A stretch of DNA of 64,000 nt, from assembly GCF_042453785.1 (NCBI RefSeq), contig NC_091673.1, forward strand, positions 4,161,501-4,225,500, read 5' to 3'. Under the pieces are notes generated by a model. It did no database searches and had not been told where the DNA came from. It worked only from the letters and a program-made list of their open reading frames with translations. This DNA comes from Malus domestica (taxonomy: Eukaryota > Streptophyta > Magnoliopsida > Rosales > Rosaceae). Below, in pieces: positions 48,546 to 60,134 of the stretch (its first letter is position 1; every line of letters begins with the position of its first letter). The position numbers and the translations under genes were made by a program.

Positions 48546-51193
48546 TTGATAAGTGCCCCCTAAGATATGTACTCTCTCATACATAGCAGTGTCTTTACCT
48601 GTCTTCTTTAACATTACCTTCGCAAGCATGTTATATTAACTTCTTTTCTTTAATATTACCTTCGCAAGCATGTTCCTAACCCTTCGAGACTATGGATGTT
48701 GAAATGCATCGAAGTTTCAAATAATGAGAAGATATGTGACATTTACTAACATTTAACAAACAGTATTGTATATATTTACCATGACCATAGTACAACATAA
48801 ACTTACACCTTAATCCATGTGATAAGGAGTAATATTTTACAATATAAAGCTATCAATCTCATTGTTTATTTGAACCATCTCTCCATAATTGTTTCCTGTA
48901 CAAATTTGTGGCTGATCCTGCAATTGAAAAACCCAAATGTGCAGTAAAAACAACCAAGAGAAAACAGAAGCTAAAAGAAATCACACTAAAAAAAAATCAA
49001 TTGAAATTAAGCAATCACTGTGCACTTGATCGACCCTAAGGTGACATACAAATGCCAATTGCCAAAAAATTTAAGAAACCATTTTGAAATTAAGCAAACA
49101 TTATTCTAATAAGAAAAAAACCTCAAATGTACAGTATAATTGAAATTAACTCCATTTGGAGGGAATTAAAGAATGCCAAAACCACAATAACTTCATATTA
49201 CATTAAACATTTTGACTAATATGTTATAAGCACAACCAACTCATCCATATTAAGAACCCAACAGAAACATAAACCAAATGATGCAATCTGCCAATTAATT
49301 GTTCCGTGCATCAACTTGTGAACGAAAGGAAAGATATGAACAGAAAATAAATTCAACAAAACTGGAAAAATGAAGAGAAGAAATTCCACTTATGAAAGGT
49401 GGTTAGAAAAAAAAACCAAAATCAATCAAAGTAGAAGAAATTCCACGACCGACCTGCGTATTTATCCTATACAGCATTCGTTGTCAAACTCTTTAGTCAA
49501 AGCTCTACACATTGCTTATATCTGTGAGATGAATACGACAAACATTTGAGGTTGAATTAGTGAATCTCAAATACACTGGAAAAGAGAAAATGCAGACCAC
49601 ATCTTGATCAACAAAATTAGAGAAAATGGCAGATAAAAAAATAGAAAGGGAGATCGATTAGGTACTCATGATTAAAGGAAGATTAGAAATTTCATTAAAA
49701 TAAAAAGAAGAATTGAAAGAAAAATCAAATGTAGAAGAAAATTCCATTAATTGATAAAACACTCACGATTTGTCAGATTCTTACAGCCTTACAGGAAGCT
49801 TTGCACTATGCACTTTTTTTGCCTGAAGCAGCAAAAGGCCCACTCCTCACATCATGATCGCCACAATTTAAAGAAGTCGAAGTAGTACAAAGTCTTGGCA
49901 GAACAAAATTGAAAACATAAAGCATAAACCCAATAAGAGTCATAAACTAATGAAGAAAAAATTTGAAAATTTTCAAACTACTAACCCTACAATATTGTCT
50001 CGCCCACACATCACACATCACATTTATCTCCACTGCCTGCACTGATACAAATGATTTGAAACCTAATGGCAAAAGCACGATAAATAATTGGAAAATGGAT
50101 TAATATAAACAAAAACTCCCCAGAGCCAAGAGTTTCCCAACAATCATACATGAAAATAGAAGGAAAAGTGAATTTGGTTAATGGTGGACAACCACTGGAA
50201 AGAATGCAGAGATCATGGAGAATCTGAGATTGAAAGTTACCTACGATAAGAATCAGTTGATGTAGAGGAAGAGTCTTTGTCAATATATCTACCTGTCTGT
50301 TTCTCCCTTCCCATCGTTGTCTTCTTCTTGATTTCTGCACGACTACAAATAAACTACAAAAATTAATATGAAACTAAACTTACCCAATGAAATTTGAACA
50401 CAATGAATTACTTCTCCATTATAGTTCATCTCCAAATCCTACTACTTTGAGAGGATTTAAAATACCCCGTTTTCTAAAAATTTGGAATCTCTAATAACTG
50501 AAGAATCACACTATGCAAAACCCAAGTCGTTTATTAGGACGAAGAATAGCAAAAGCCTCAGAATTTGAAATCTCATATTTCAATGTAATTTCTCTAATTG
50601 AAAACCCAACAATAATAATCCAATCGAAATTGATTGTAAAGACAAAAATCGAAGGAATTTAGGAAAAATCACCTGAAATCTTGTCTAAATCGAGTGTGGA
50701 TGCCGAAGGAACTTCAAAAAAACACGAAGAAGAGGGGTCTATGCGGAAGACAAAAATGGGTTTGTTTCTTCCGATGTATGACGTGTTGTTCACTCTAGAA
50801 CGTGTAGCAGATGGCGGTTCCATCTCCTCTAGTGTTTACAACCGTTGCGGTTCGATGTGGTGTTCGAGAATTATACTCTTTCGTGGAGGGTTTTTTTTTT
50901 TTTTTTTTTTTTCGGAAAGATAGGACACAATGCAGTATTTGTGGGAGGATTAATCCAAGGGTCAAAATGAATTTGAAGTGCAGGTATTTTCATCCCGGTG
51001 GTTGTCAATTGTTATAGTTAAGAAGGGTGTTTATATTATTAGCATCGGATAATTTTATATTTTATAATAACTTTTAAATTGTACGATATTACAATTTTGA
51101 CCTTAATTTTATTGGATAGTTAACGTTGGTATAGTGTATGAATTGAGGACATTTTTAGCATTTTGAAAAGCTTCACCTATTTGGGCTTCTCAC

Positions 51194-51198
<5 letters not shown>

Positions 51199-51247
<49 letters not shown>

Positions 51248-51252
51248 TATAG
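51199..51252. repeat. AT microsatellite
   Basis: Uninterrupted (AT)n of about 47 bases followed by 'agatatag'. Confidence 0.95.
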
Positions 51253-51610
51253 ATTTTTTTTTCTGTGAGATGTTATACACTCTCGCTCTCCTAAAATGGA
51301 GGAGGAGTGGTGTTGGTTGGTTGGGTTAAATTCATTTTATCTCATTTTTTAAAATTCATTATATCTTATTTTGTTTTTTTTTTCTCTGAAAACTGATTTG
51401 GGTCGAATATGGTTGAATTTGTGTCTTCCACGTTTGTTCTTTTGAATTTTATCTCTTTTTTTTTTTTCTAATTTTTTTTCTTTTGGGTTAAATTCATTTT
51501 GCCTCCTGAGTGATCTGACCTCCCGGACCCTGCAACAAACTAAGGAATATGGAGAGGAGGTTTGGCGTGAAAAAGCTTTAAAAAATGGAAGAGAAGTTAG
51601 AGGACGTTTT

Positions 51611-51655
51611 GGGGGGGGGGGGGGGTGGGGGTGGGGGTGGTGGGGGGGGGGGGGG
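51611..51655 (+). repeat. G tract with G-quadruplex potential
   Basis: 45 bases with only four T interruptions: a 15-base G run, then GGGGG blocks separated by single T, then a long G run. At least four G3+ tracts are adjacent. Confidence 0.9.
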
Positions 51656-52041
51656 CGAGGAAACGAATGAGGGAGTTCTATAACCGTAAAACTCCGTTGT
51701 GGATAATTATCATCATTTTTTTGTTAATTTAAATAGTTAGTTTTAATTCTAAAGTAGAGATATATTTTTTTAACACAGATTTTTTTAGTTATGGTTTTTT
51801 TACTAATTTTGTCCTCATTTTCCTCATTTTCTAGATTTGGATTGTGAAGAAAAGAAAGGGGTTTTCTTGGTATTTTTTAATGTTTCACCAAACTGGGGCT
51901 CTCACTTTATATATATAGATGACAAGCATCCTTGGCAATAAAATACTCATTAGATGATGCCCCTTTTTACTTTAATTCTATGTGTGACTCCTCAGATGAT
52001 CCTTCATCACTTTGTAGTAAGGACTGGATATGTAAATACTG

Positions 52042-53104
52042 TTGGATCCTCTTGAGGTTTTTCTTGATTTTGATTTCCAATTTGCGGAGAATGGTTTCCA
52101 ATTTTCTGGGTTGTTGAATCCTTTGTGTATTTGTGTGTTTACTTACCACTATATTATGTGAAGCTGTAGCTCTTAATGTTTTAACTCACATGAGTTTTGG
52201 GAAAATAATGTTGTTTGCTGAATTTGGCAGGAAAAACTCGCTCTTGATTCAGAGCTTTTAAAAAAAATGAACTTTAACAAAAAGTTCTCGGTACTGTTTA
52301 CTCTAACGAAAAATCATATTTGTACACTAAAAAGTCAATTATGGTACTATTCACTCTAACCTTTATTTTGTCCTTATAGTTAAAACTCAAAAGTTTTCAA
52401 ATCATTTTCATTAGTTTTCCTTTTAAAAAATTGGTCATGGTAAGCGGTGCTCTACTCTCGAGGCGAAATTTTAGTAGAATTACTTGATATGGGATGCTCT
52501 TGCACCGGATAGAACCAACATGGATTTGAGTGATACCAAAATACAGGTAGTCTCGTGCTTTTGCAAGAATCATGTTGTTTGAACGACCAAATTCTTTTGC
52601 AACTCCAAGGACCCGCAAGGTTCTAGTTGACTTGATAACTGTGAACACTATAGCTGATCAATTTTGACCATTCAGTTATCTGTCTCATGATCTTTGCTGC
52701 ATAAAACATTGAAAAGTAGTCCTAATGCTGAAATTTGTTTGTAGGTCCTGGCGGCTTATGGAATCCTTGCATACAACTCAGAAGCATCACATTCTGGAGC
52801 ACGGGGTCTACACGAACACAACTGTCTTTTGGTTATGAAGGGAACCATGAAATGACTTTTCAAATATCCTGTGCTTTTGACGTTTTAATGTACATCGTAT
52901 GTGTTGTGCGTTTTTTTAAATTTTGAGGTGGAAGCGCTAATTTATATCTTGTGATGATCGATCGCAGATGCTTCGATGTGCCTTGGTATCGTGAATATAA
53001 TTTCTTACTCAACACTAAAGAAACACGAATGGAAACAACCCTTCCTCCTATATTCAGCATCAACTGTGGAACATTCCTCATGTTCTTGCATTATTGTATT
53101 ATTA
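52042..53104 (+). repeat. Duplicated segment, copy B
   Basis: Direct copy of 33450-34318, with small differences and the MITE insertion at 52265-52420. It also has about 22 bases ('tctacacgaacacaactg') not in copy A. The preceding frame at 51932-52040 (with SLDDAPFYFNSMCDSSDD) is absent from copy A and may be part of the same unidentified source gene. Confidence 0.82.
52265..52420 (+). mobile_element. Mutator-like MITE, copy 5, with 9 bp target duplication
   Basis: Flanked by TTTTAAAAA at 52256-52264 and 52421-52429. The paralogous segment has a single TTTTAAAAA at about 33664-33672 and no element. Confidence 0.9.
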
Positions 53105-53117
53105 GGAAAATGGCAGC

Positions 53118-53462
53118 AGGTGTAGAGATCTTCTTGCTTTAGGAAACTTATGACCGCTTCCTATTTTGATGTAGATTCTCTCTTTAATAGGAAATTAGAT
53201 CCTTCTAGGAAAGGGAAAATAAATTTCTCTCAAAGTCTATTTAAGTCCACCTTAAGTGGGTTATTAAATCAACTTTGAAGAGCAATTTATTCCACCCTAC
53301 AAGAGAGAGAGCTTAGAGGATATTTGTTCCCCCTCCTCTAGCAATCTTCTACATCTTGCCAGTGCAAATAATCGTCTTTCGTTGCTTTCTTCGTTTTCTC
53401 TGTGCCGCACCGATGTAAGAAAAATTTAATTTTTCTTGTCTTCTTCTTAGATAGTGTTGTCA
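53118..53462 (+). mobile_element. Possible LTR
   Basis: Starts TGTAGAGATC and ends near GTGTTGTCA. It has a 'ctatttaagtccacc' TATA-like stretch and a pyrimidine-rich 3' part. It does not match the LTR at 60135-60745, so it belongs to another element or is not an LTR. Confidence 0.3.
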
Positions 53463-54058
53463 CGGGGCAACCGTCGGGGTGGTGCGACACGTCGGTTGGC
53501 AGGAGCCAGGAGTCAGCTCGGCATGGGTCGAGGAGGTGTTGTGGCAGGGACCACGACTTTAGGCTGATCAGTTTGGCTAGAGCCAAGGGCAGCTTATGCG
53601 GCTGGGGTTGCGGATTATGGCGCTGGGACGCAGTGCTAGGTGAGCCACATGGCTCATGTCCTTTGGTCTCTTGGACCTTACTCGGGCCAGGCTAGTGACT
53701 GAAAGAAATGAGAAGGTCGTGGACCTCATGGGTTGCTGGAATGCTTGGCATGCAGGCCTATTACCTGCTAGAATGCTGGGTTGATCTCCTCTGCTGAGTA
53801 CCGTGAATGGCATTGGCTGCTTAGTTCTCTTTGCCGGAAGTAAGGTGGACTACTCCTAAAGACGAGGTAAAGAGGATCAACGCGGATGCATTGGCTAGTC
53901 TGATTGCTGTAGTAGAGCTTACTATGAATGATGGTGGAAAGAAGAGATCTTCCCCGCCTGCTTAAGAGATGCTGGTTAAGAGAAAATTGAAGACTTTTCC
54001 ACTGCTCGTGAGGGTCTGCCTGCTGCCGAGAGGTCTATGATTGGCATGACTTCTTCTG
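53463..54058 (+). mobile_element. Retroelement-derived DNA, no intact frame
   Basis: GC-richer than its left flank. Probably the start of the region carrying the coiled-coil frame that follows; no readable protein. Confidence 0.35.
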
Positions 54059-55259
54059 ATGGGAAGAAAAATAAGGCTGCTAGATCTGAGCATGTGGCGC
54101 CTGCCATCGAGAATGGCTAGTACGATTGTTGATAGGGTTGTTCAGTGTAGAGGTCCTGTTATGCCCCCAATGTCGAAGTCTGTACCAAAACTTCCGTTGG
54201 GAGCTAAGTCTGGTTCACCTTTGGATAGGCTTGCTATTATGAAGAACGATAAGATAGACTTTGCTGCTAAAGTGGCGCTAAGGCCCACTCCTTCTGCTGC
54301 AAAGTCTGACTCGCCTGCTGGGAAAGAAGAGACTACTCGAGTGGGCAGCTGTGAGAAATCCACTAAGCCTGCTTCTGGGGAGGCTGCTGAGACCCATGTG
54401 TTTTTAAGACCAGATCTGCTTAAAGACATGGACGTTTGTGCCAAGTTTGTTGATGGTGTTAGAAAGGTTGTTTGCCCAAGTTCCTTTGCGAAGCATACGA
54501 CCCAATATAGAATGACTGCTCTGCTTGCTATGATGCAGATGTAGCAAGGCTGCCAAGGAGGTGGCGAAGACTATAGCAGCTGAAGCTTATTCCTCGGCTA
54601 AGGAGATCAAGAGGTTGGATTCTGAGCTCGTTGCTTTGAAGGGGTCTAATATTTCTGCCCCCACTTCTCTGCAGCTTGAGACCGATCGCCAAAAGATCGT
54701 TGACTTGAAGACTAGGCTTGACGCGATCCAAGTTAAGTATGAAAGTGCAAAGAAGGAGATTGGATGTTACATACCTCAGATTCAAGATCTTGAGTTTGCA
54801 ATTTCTGAGCTTCGTTTCGCTGCTTATGCAAAGGATGAAGAGTTGATTACTGCTTATAATCAAGTGATCCACTTCAAGAGAATCGTCAATAGGCTTGAAC
54901 CCCAAATGTTGGAACTTCAAGGTGTACTGAAGATCAACGAAAGTTTAAAGAAGGAAGTGGATGAGCTGCAACGTGTCCGTATTGGTATGCTTAAGGAGAA
55001 TGAACAGCTGAAGGGTGAGAAGGATGGGCTCAAGGTTTCGAGACCTTATTTATTTCTTCGGAAGACTTGCTTGCTTTTACTGAAGATCAACGAAAGTTTA
55101 AAGAAGGAAGTGGATGAGCTGCAGCGCGTCCGTATTGGTCTGTTTGAGGAGAATGAACAGCTGAAGGGTGAGAAGGATGGGCTCAAGGTTTCAAGACCTT
55201 ATCTATTTCTTCGGAAGACTTGCTTGCTTTTACTTTTGAGGCTTCCATTGGTGAAGTAG
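54059..55259 (+). pseudogene. Decayed coiled-coil transposon-associated ORF (gypsy extra ORF)
   Basis: Two frames, 54059-54544 and 54561-55259, join through a frameshift near 54540 (CPSSFAKHTTQYR, TALLAMMQ, then EAYSSAKEIKRLDSE). The second part is a long heptad-like coiled coil (ELVALKG, QKIVDLKTRLDA, ESLKKEVDELQ). I recall this as the 'putative plant transposon protein' that goes with Tat-type gypsy elements. It lies on the strand opposite to gag and integrase at 56.5-59.5 kb. The true C-terminus (DLLAFTFEASIGEV) is in another frame because of an indel near 55040. Confidence 0.6.
54927..55232 (+). repeat. 153 bp in-frame tandem duplication in the coiled-coil ORF
   Basis: CTGAAGATCAACGAAAGTTT at 54927 recurs at 55080 (offset 153 = 51 codons). 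The units differ at a few bases (GGTATGCTTAAGG against GGTCTGTTTGAGG). Confidence 0.9.
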
Positions 55260-56499
55260 TTGGAGAAGTTGGTGCCCAGGCTGGGGCAGCCGGGGGTGAT
55301 GTCGCTGCTAAGAGCTTCGCGGCTGCTGAAAGTGTGGCGACCGAATAGTCGTGGGATGTCCAGGCTGCTGAAAGTGTGGCGATCGAATAGTCCTTTAGGT
55401 AGCCTTTAGGATTTTCTTTGTTTTTCCTTGTAGCTCTTGTTTTGCTTGAACTCTTTCGGCCTTTGCTAATTGTTTATAAACATGTTTCCTTCGCTTTTCT
55501 TCATCTTCACTTCTTTTGTTCATGCCCTAACCTTTAAACATTATAGTCCAGTGGCAGGCGTGCTACTTTTTTATAAGCAGACAGACCTGCGTAGCCTATG
55601 CAGCCGTAGGTGTTTGTATAGAGCTTTGCAAAGTTGTTAGCCATAGGGTTGGCAGCCGGATGCCTTACTTACAGAAGCAGACAAGTCCGCGTAACCACTA
55701 GGCTGTTAAACTTGGCTTTCTCCAATTCTGTAGGTTGCGTAGCAAGTATCACAACACTTTAGGACTTAGTGTAGGTTGTTCCGTGCTTGGCAGAGGTGAA
55801 GTTTATCGACTACGTAACATGTCGGCAGTGGATAAAGCTTCGTATATGTGCGCTAGCTTCTTTAACCCTTCACAAGAATGTGCGGCTATATAAGTCTAGC
55901 GCGACTTTACTGCTCGAAGGGTAAGCCGTAAGCAGTCTTCCAGAAACTTTAGGCTACCTTAGTGCACTCGGTAGCAGCTTTAGGGTTCCAAGACAGCCGT
56001 CCATCAGATGTACTGCGTAATGTGCCCCCTCCGTCTCTAGGGCCCGGTTCCCCGCGGATTAGGCCAAGAGACCCAAAATCCTTCAGTTAGCTAAGCCTTG
56101 AAAAAGACCATTGTGACTACTTCTAGGAATCCATGTGCAAACCATTGTGCATCTAGTTATACTAGGGCAGCCAGGCTCATCCACGTCTAGATATTCAGAG
56201 TGTAGAGTTTATCCTCCCGTCTTGGAGAGCTGATCCATGTGGGTGTCGAGGAATTGGTTTACTCTCTCGCACTGGAGATCAATTAGTTTACCCTCTCGCA
56301 CTGGAGAGCATGGTTGGTCATTCGAAGGGCGCAATTCCAGCGATGAATCCCTAAGAAGGGCGCGATATTCTTTTGAAGTGTAGGAGTGATCAGTTGTTAT
56401 AAGCATATAGCTGAGCCAAGTTGTGATTACTTCTGAATTCCACATTGAAAAACGAGTCAAACAAATGAAAACTTAGCTGTAAGGTATAAACTGCATAAC
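55260..56499. mobile_element. Non-coding part of the gypsy element
   Basis: Lies between the + strand coiled-coil frame and the - strand integrase. Contains repeated words such as AGACAGACCTGCGTAGCC / AGACAAGTCCGCGTAACC (55577, 55677) and TTACCCTCTCGCACTGGAGA (twice, 56255-56308). No gene. Confidence 0.5.
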
Positions 56500-57660
56500 A
56501 ACTGGATAATCCTCAGCTTATGAGGTAGTGCCCGTCGAGCTGCTTAAGTCTTCGGGCTTTGATGTAGCGGGAGGTCACACATGGTACTTCCTCATATTGT
56601 AGGTGTTCCACTGTTTTTCGATATTTTTGTTGTTTCATGGTGGCGAGGGTGTAATTACTTTTGCTGTCTACTCTGTTGATCTTGTACGGACCTTACCATA
56701 TAGGATTCATCTTTTTGGAACCTTCTCTGCGGGCAATGATCAAGGCTTTTCTTAAGACTAGATCCCCGGGCTAGAATTGCCAGATCTTGGCCCTTTTGTT
56801 GTAGCTGGTGAAGAGCTGCTGCTGGTAGGCTACGATGCAGGTGATGGTCTACTTGTGCTTCTCCTCTGCCAGATCTAAGCTTGTGGCCATCTCCTTATTG
56901 TTCTGCTCAATGCCTGGTAGTAGAGAGGCGATACTTGGCTTGATGACATTAGGATGAATGATTACTTCTTAGCCAAATGTCAAAGAGAAAGAAGTTTCAC
57001 TGGTTGCTCGTCTTTTGGTGGTGCAATATGCCCATAAACATCCAGGAAGTTCGTCTGGCCATTTTCCCTTCTTGTTGGTGAGGGATTTCTTGAGGCAGTC
57101 GAAGATCGTTTTGTTGGATGTTTCGGCTTGCTCATTACCTTGAGGATTGTTTGATGCCATACTTTTGGAAGAACTTTGCCAAATCTCTGCCCATGAATTG
57201 CAGGTCATTGTGGGAGACGATGGACTGAGGGATGCCAAATCGACAAATGATGTTCCTCCATATGAAGCACTCTATGTTAGTTTGAATCGTGATCATCATG
57301 GGCTCTGCTTCTACCTATTTGGTGAAATAGTTAGTTGCCACGATCATCATGCCTCTGCCCCCAGTAACAGGCAGCATAGGTCCTACCAGGTCGATTGCCC
57401 ACTGCATGAACAGCCAAGGACTTGTCTGTGGGTGTAGCTCGCTGGCGGGCAGTGCTGGTATCAGCTTGTAGCGTTGGTAGCGGTTGCACTTTTGTACTAA
57501 CTCTTTAGCATCTTGGTGCATGATATGCCAATAGTAGCATGTGGTAAGAGTAGCATGTGCTAAGGATCGACCTCCGGAGTGGTTTCCACAAACGACTTCG
57601 TGGATTGAGCTTAGAACTTTCAAGTCGTCAGGAGGCGTTAGGCAGCGGAGATGTGGTCTA
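56500..57660 (-). pseudogene. Ty3/gypsy integrase, broken
   Basis: On the minus strand the zinc-binding part (H-x3-H ... CNRYQRYK) and the start of the core (MQWAIDLVGPMLP, MIVATNYFTKW) are at 57623-57300. The core continues with [12 protein letters not shown] and, in another frame, [15 protein letters not shown] (57135) and [18 protein letters not shown]. The C-terminal part runs to about 56510. Several stops and frame changes make it inactive. Confidence 0.85.
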
Positions 57661-57959
57661 GGGCCATGTTACATGTAGCAATAGATGTTCAACTTCTGGT
57701 ATTGGGCCACTTTAGAGGTGAATAATGGAGCAAGGGTTGGCTAGGGCCGTGTGACACGCAGCAGGAGGTAATGCTTAACTGCCGGTACATGTTGCTCTTA
57801 TGTAGAATCTTCTGGGGCGACGAGGACAAAACTTGCTTCTGAGTGTTCCTTCCAGTGTTCGTCTACCTTTGGAGTGTCTTTTGGGCCGAGTTGTTGCGTT
57901 CGTCAGAAAACTTTACATCCGCCAAGGTCTACTCCTTTATTGTCGCGCGTCTAGATTTG

Positions 57960-58265
57960 TCAGAATAGTGCGTCATGATGATGACTGAGTGCGTTTAAAG
58001 GTAAAACTTGAGCTTTTAGGTTACAACAATTATTCCCAAAGTTAACTTTTGAATTTCTAATAACATCAATGAGAGCTTTTGAACTATAAAATACAGGTAG
58101 TCGGGCCCTCAGCTCTTCTCGCATGATGATAGAGCTTATTGCTGCTCTAGATACCGTCAAACATGTGAATAAGTCCTCCGCTGCTTTTGGTTTGGATAGT
58201 AGGAAGGTGACGTCGGGTACTTCTTCAAGTTTTTGAATGTGCATTGGCGAGCCTCGTCCCAAAGT
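57960..58265 (-). pseudogene. RNase H-like end of gypsy reverse transcriptase, fused to gag
   Basis: Readable as TFKNL, LSKPKAAEDLFTCL, SRAAISSIIMREE and LPVFYSSKALIDV, the tether/RNase H-like part of gypsy RT. It follows gag directly with no protease or RT palm (YVDD block) between them, so the element is internally deleted by several kilobases. Stops follow at once downstream. Confidence 0.75.
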
Positions 58266-59470
58266 GCATGCTTATCTGCCAAAGGGAAAGAGTCTGCCAG
58301 AGTTAGATCTTCTTTCATGATCAATTTTCTGAATAGCAGGTGGTATGCTGGAAGTCATTTTTGGAAGACTGCTATAGCTATCGAGTCGTTGCATCCAACT
58401 ATCATTGCCTTCTCTGCTTTGAACCTCATCACATAATCGCGAAGGGACTCCTTTGGGTTCTTCTTGACGTCGAACAAATGGTCGGACTTCTTTTTGATCG
58501 AGTGATATGATGAATATTCTTTGGTGAAAACCAAAGAAAGTTCGTCGAAATTCCGGATGGATTGTGGCGGCAGGGTGTAGAACCAATCTTACGCCTTGCC
58601 TTGTAGAGTGGTGGTGAATATCTTGCACATAAGATCATCGTTGTTTTGATAGAGGATCATTGCGCTTCGGTAGTGCTTTAAGTGTCTCTTCGGGTCTTTA
58701 TCCCATTTGAAAGATGTGAAATGTGGCATGCTGAACTCCCGTTGAGGCTCTGCCTGTTCGATCTCATCTGTGAAGGGTGACCTGCTTATGTTGGTCATAT
58801 TCTGTCGTAGTGCCTTATCGGTGACCTTATTGCATTGGAAATTACGCAACTGCTTGGTCAAGAGTCTCTCTACTTCTTTCTGAATTTGTCTTTGTTGAGG
58901 TAGCAGAACTCTCGGCTGCCCCCAACCGTGACTTGCTAGTCTAGGCTGCTCTTCCATGTGTTTGGCTTGTCTATGCCGCGGATGCGGTGCATGTAGCGTG
59001 TTCCTAGCAGGCGAGCGAGTTCTTCGCAGGCTGCCGGTTGAACTTGAGCCGTATTGAGTGACTATTTCTCTCTGTCCGTTGTGCTGCCTACTCCGATGTG
59101 AGGTGGATGATGCTCCTTGCGGGCTTAGCCACGAATGAACACTTTGCCTGGAAGGCTACTCATGTTGACTATCTGAATATGACCCCAACCGTGAATGTAT
59201 GCTCGTCTGTGGGCCTAGTCGAGAGTGCACGCTCCTCCGCGCTCTAAGACAAGAGTATACGCTATCTCGGGGGCCCAATCGGGAGTGTACACTGCCTGAA
59301 CACTCATTTCGTGGCTGGTCGAGTGGCTGCTTACCGGGACGCTGCTGGAGAGGTTCTTTGTTTGCCCTTGTCTTACTTCGGGACACTTCATCTAGGGCAC
59401 ATTGCATCTCGGTGCGCTGCAAGAGCTGGTTCACCAAGGTCGTTTGCTGTGCGAGGACGCTCGTCAACTC
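58266..59470 (-). pseudogene. Ty3/gypsy gag, broken
   Basis: The minus-strand frames 59467-59156 (MTSVLAQQTTLVNQLLQR, with repeated VHSRLGP words), 58957-58589 (PHFTSFKWDKDPKRHLKHYR, FTTTLQGKA) and 58628-58272 (WF-like core in shifted frame, EYSSYHSIKKKSDHLF, SLRDYVMRFKAE) together give a plant gypsy gag. At least two frame changes are needed to read through. Confidence 0.8.
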
Positions 59471-60134
59471 TATGACTTATCGAGACAAGTGTTGTTCTCC
59501 ATTTGGGTTGGAAGAGCTTGAAATGAATGTTTCTCCTTAAGTAGTGGAAGTGTGGTAGACTCCGGGCGCGAGATTTGAGTTGGGAAATGTCAAATCTGTG
59601 AAAAAATATGGGGAGAATACCCCCGGCTCGATGGTAAGTCCGGATAGTTGAGATAGTATTGGGCCGACTTAGGCTACTTGGAAAGCCACGGGAGCAAGCT
59701 GGGCCGCGAGAGTGGGCTGCTCAGCGGGAGCAGGCTAGGCCACGAGAGTGGGCTGCTCGTCGGGAGCAGGTTGCTCAGCGCGTGATGCATGCGAATACGA
59801 GGCTTGGGCTCGGACCCATGCAAGCTTGGATGGCACGGCTTGGGCCATGGTGGAACCTTGTAGTGGTGATACCACTCCACCTATGACCACATTTAGCCTC
59901 GTGTATTGTCGTGGTCCCATTTCTTGAGTATTAGAATTTTCACTTGTGGAATTTTCTAAATTTCTAGCCATTATATTTTTCTTATACATTTTATCAAAGA
60001 ACCTTTGCAAATAAAAAATTCTAATAATAAGAACGTATGAAAAATATTCAAATTGACTAGAAAATTGAGAAAAACCTTTTTATGCGAGAGTCTTCTACGA
60101 GTATGGATCTTAACTCTCAATGAAAGCACCAATT
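59471..60134 (-). mobile_element. Gypsy 5' leader with primer-binding region
   Basis: Between the LTR and gag. Just inside the LTR the minus strand reads AATTGGTGCTTTCATTGAG, a typical post-LTR sequence of plant gypsy elements. Also contains GC-rich 'cgggagcaggct' / 'cacgagagtgggctgctc' direct repeats (59690-59770). Confidence 0.55.

Larger units (their letters stand above)
48125..51253 (-). mobile_element. Non-autonomous Helitron, 3.13 kb
   Basis: On the minus strand it starts TCTATATCTATATATATA after an A (complement of T51254) and ends CTAG (48128-48125) followed by T. A perfect hairpin GCACGCAC-GTTA-GTGCGTGC followed by GGAGAGG lies just before the end. The subterminal GAGAAGCCCAAATAGGTGAA matches the 34414 element. 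The AT run at 51199-51245 is inside its 5' end. No Rep/helicase; frames inside (50011-50340, 50681-51017) are not recognised. Confidence 0.7.
38257..51919 (-). mobile_element. Possible 13.7 kb nested Helitron carrying gene pieces
   Basis: On the minus strand the 5' end TCTATATATATAAAGTGAGA (51919) follows an A, and the 3' end CTAG (38260-38257) is followed by T. A hairpin (GCACGTGCATGAGCGCGTGC) and GAGAGG precede the 3' end, as in the sister elements. The subterminal 'ccctttcttttcttcacaat' is shared with the element at 34414. It would enclose the 48125-51253 Helitron, the inverted-repeat gene locus and the YrdC pseudogene. The two ends could instead belong to separate, truncated elements. Confidence 0.4.

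Noticed and set aside
50011..50340. 109-codon minus frame inside the Helitron, checked for Rep/helicase motifs
   Set aside because: No HUH or helicase motif; composition is random-like.
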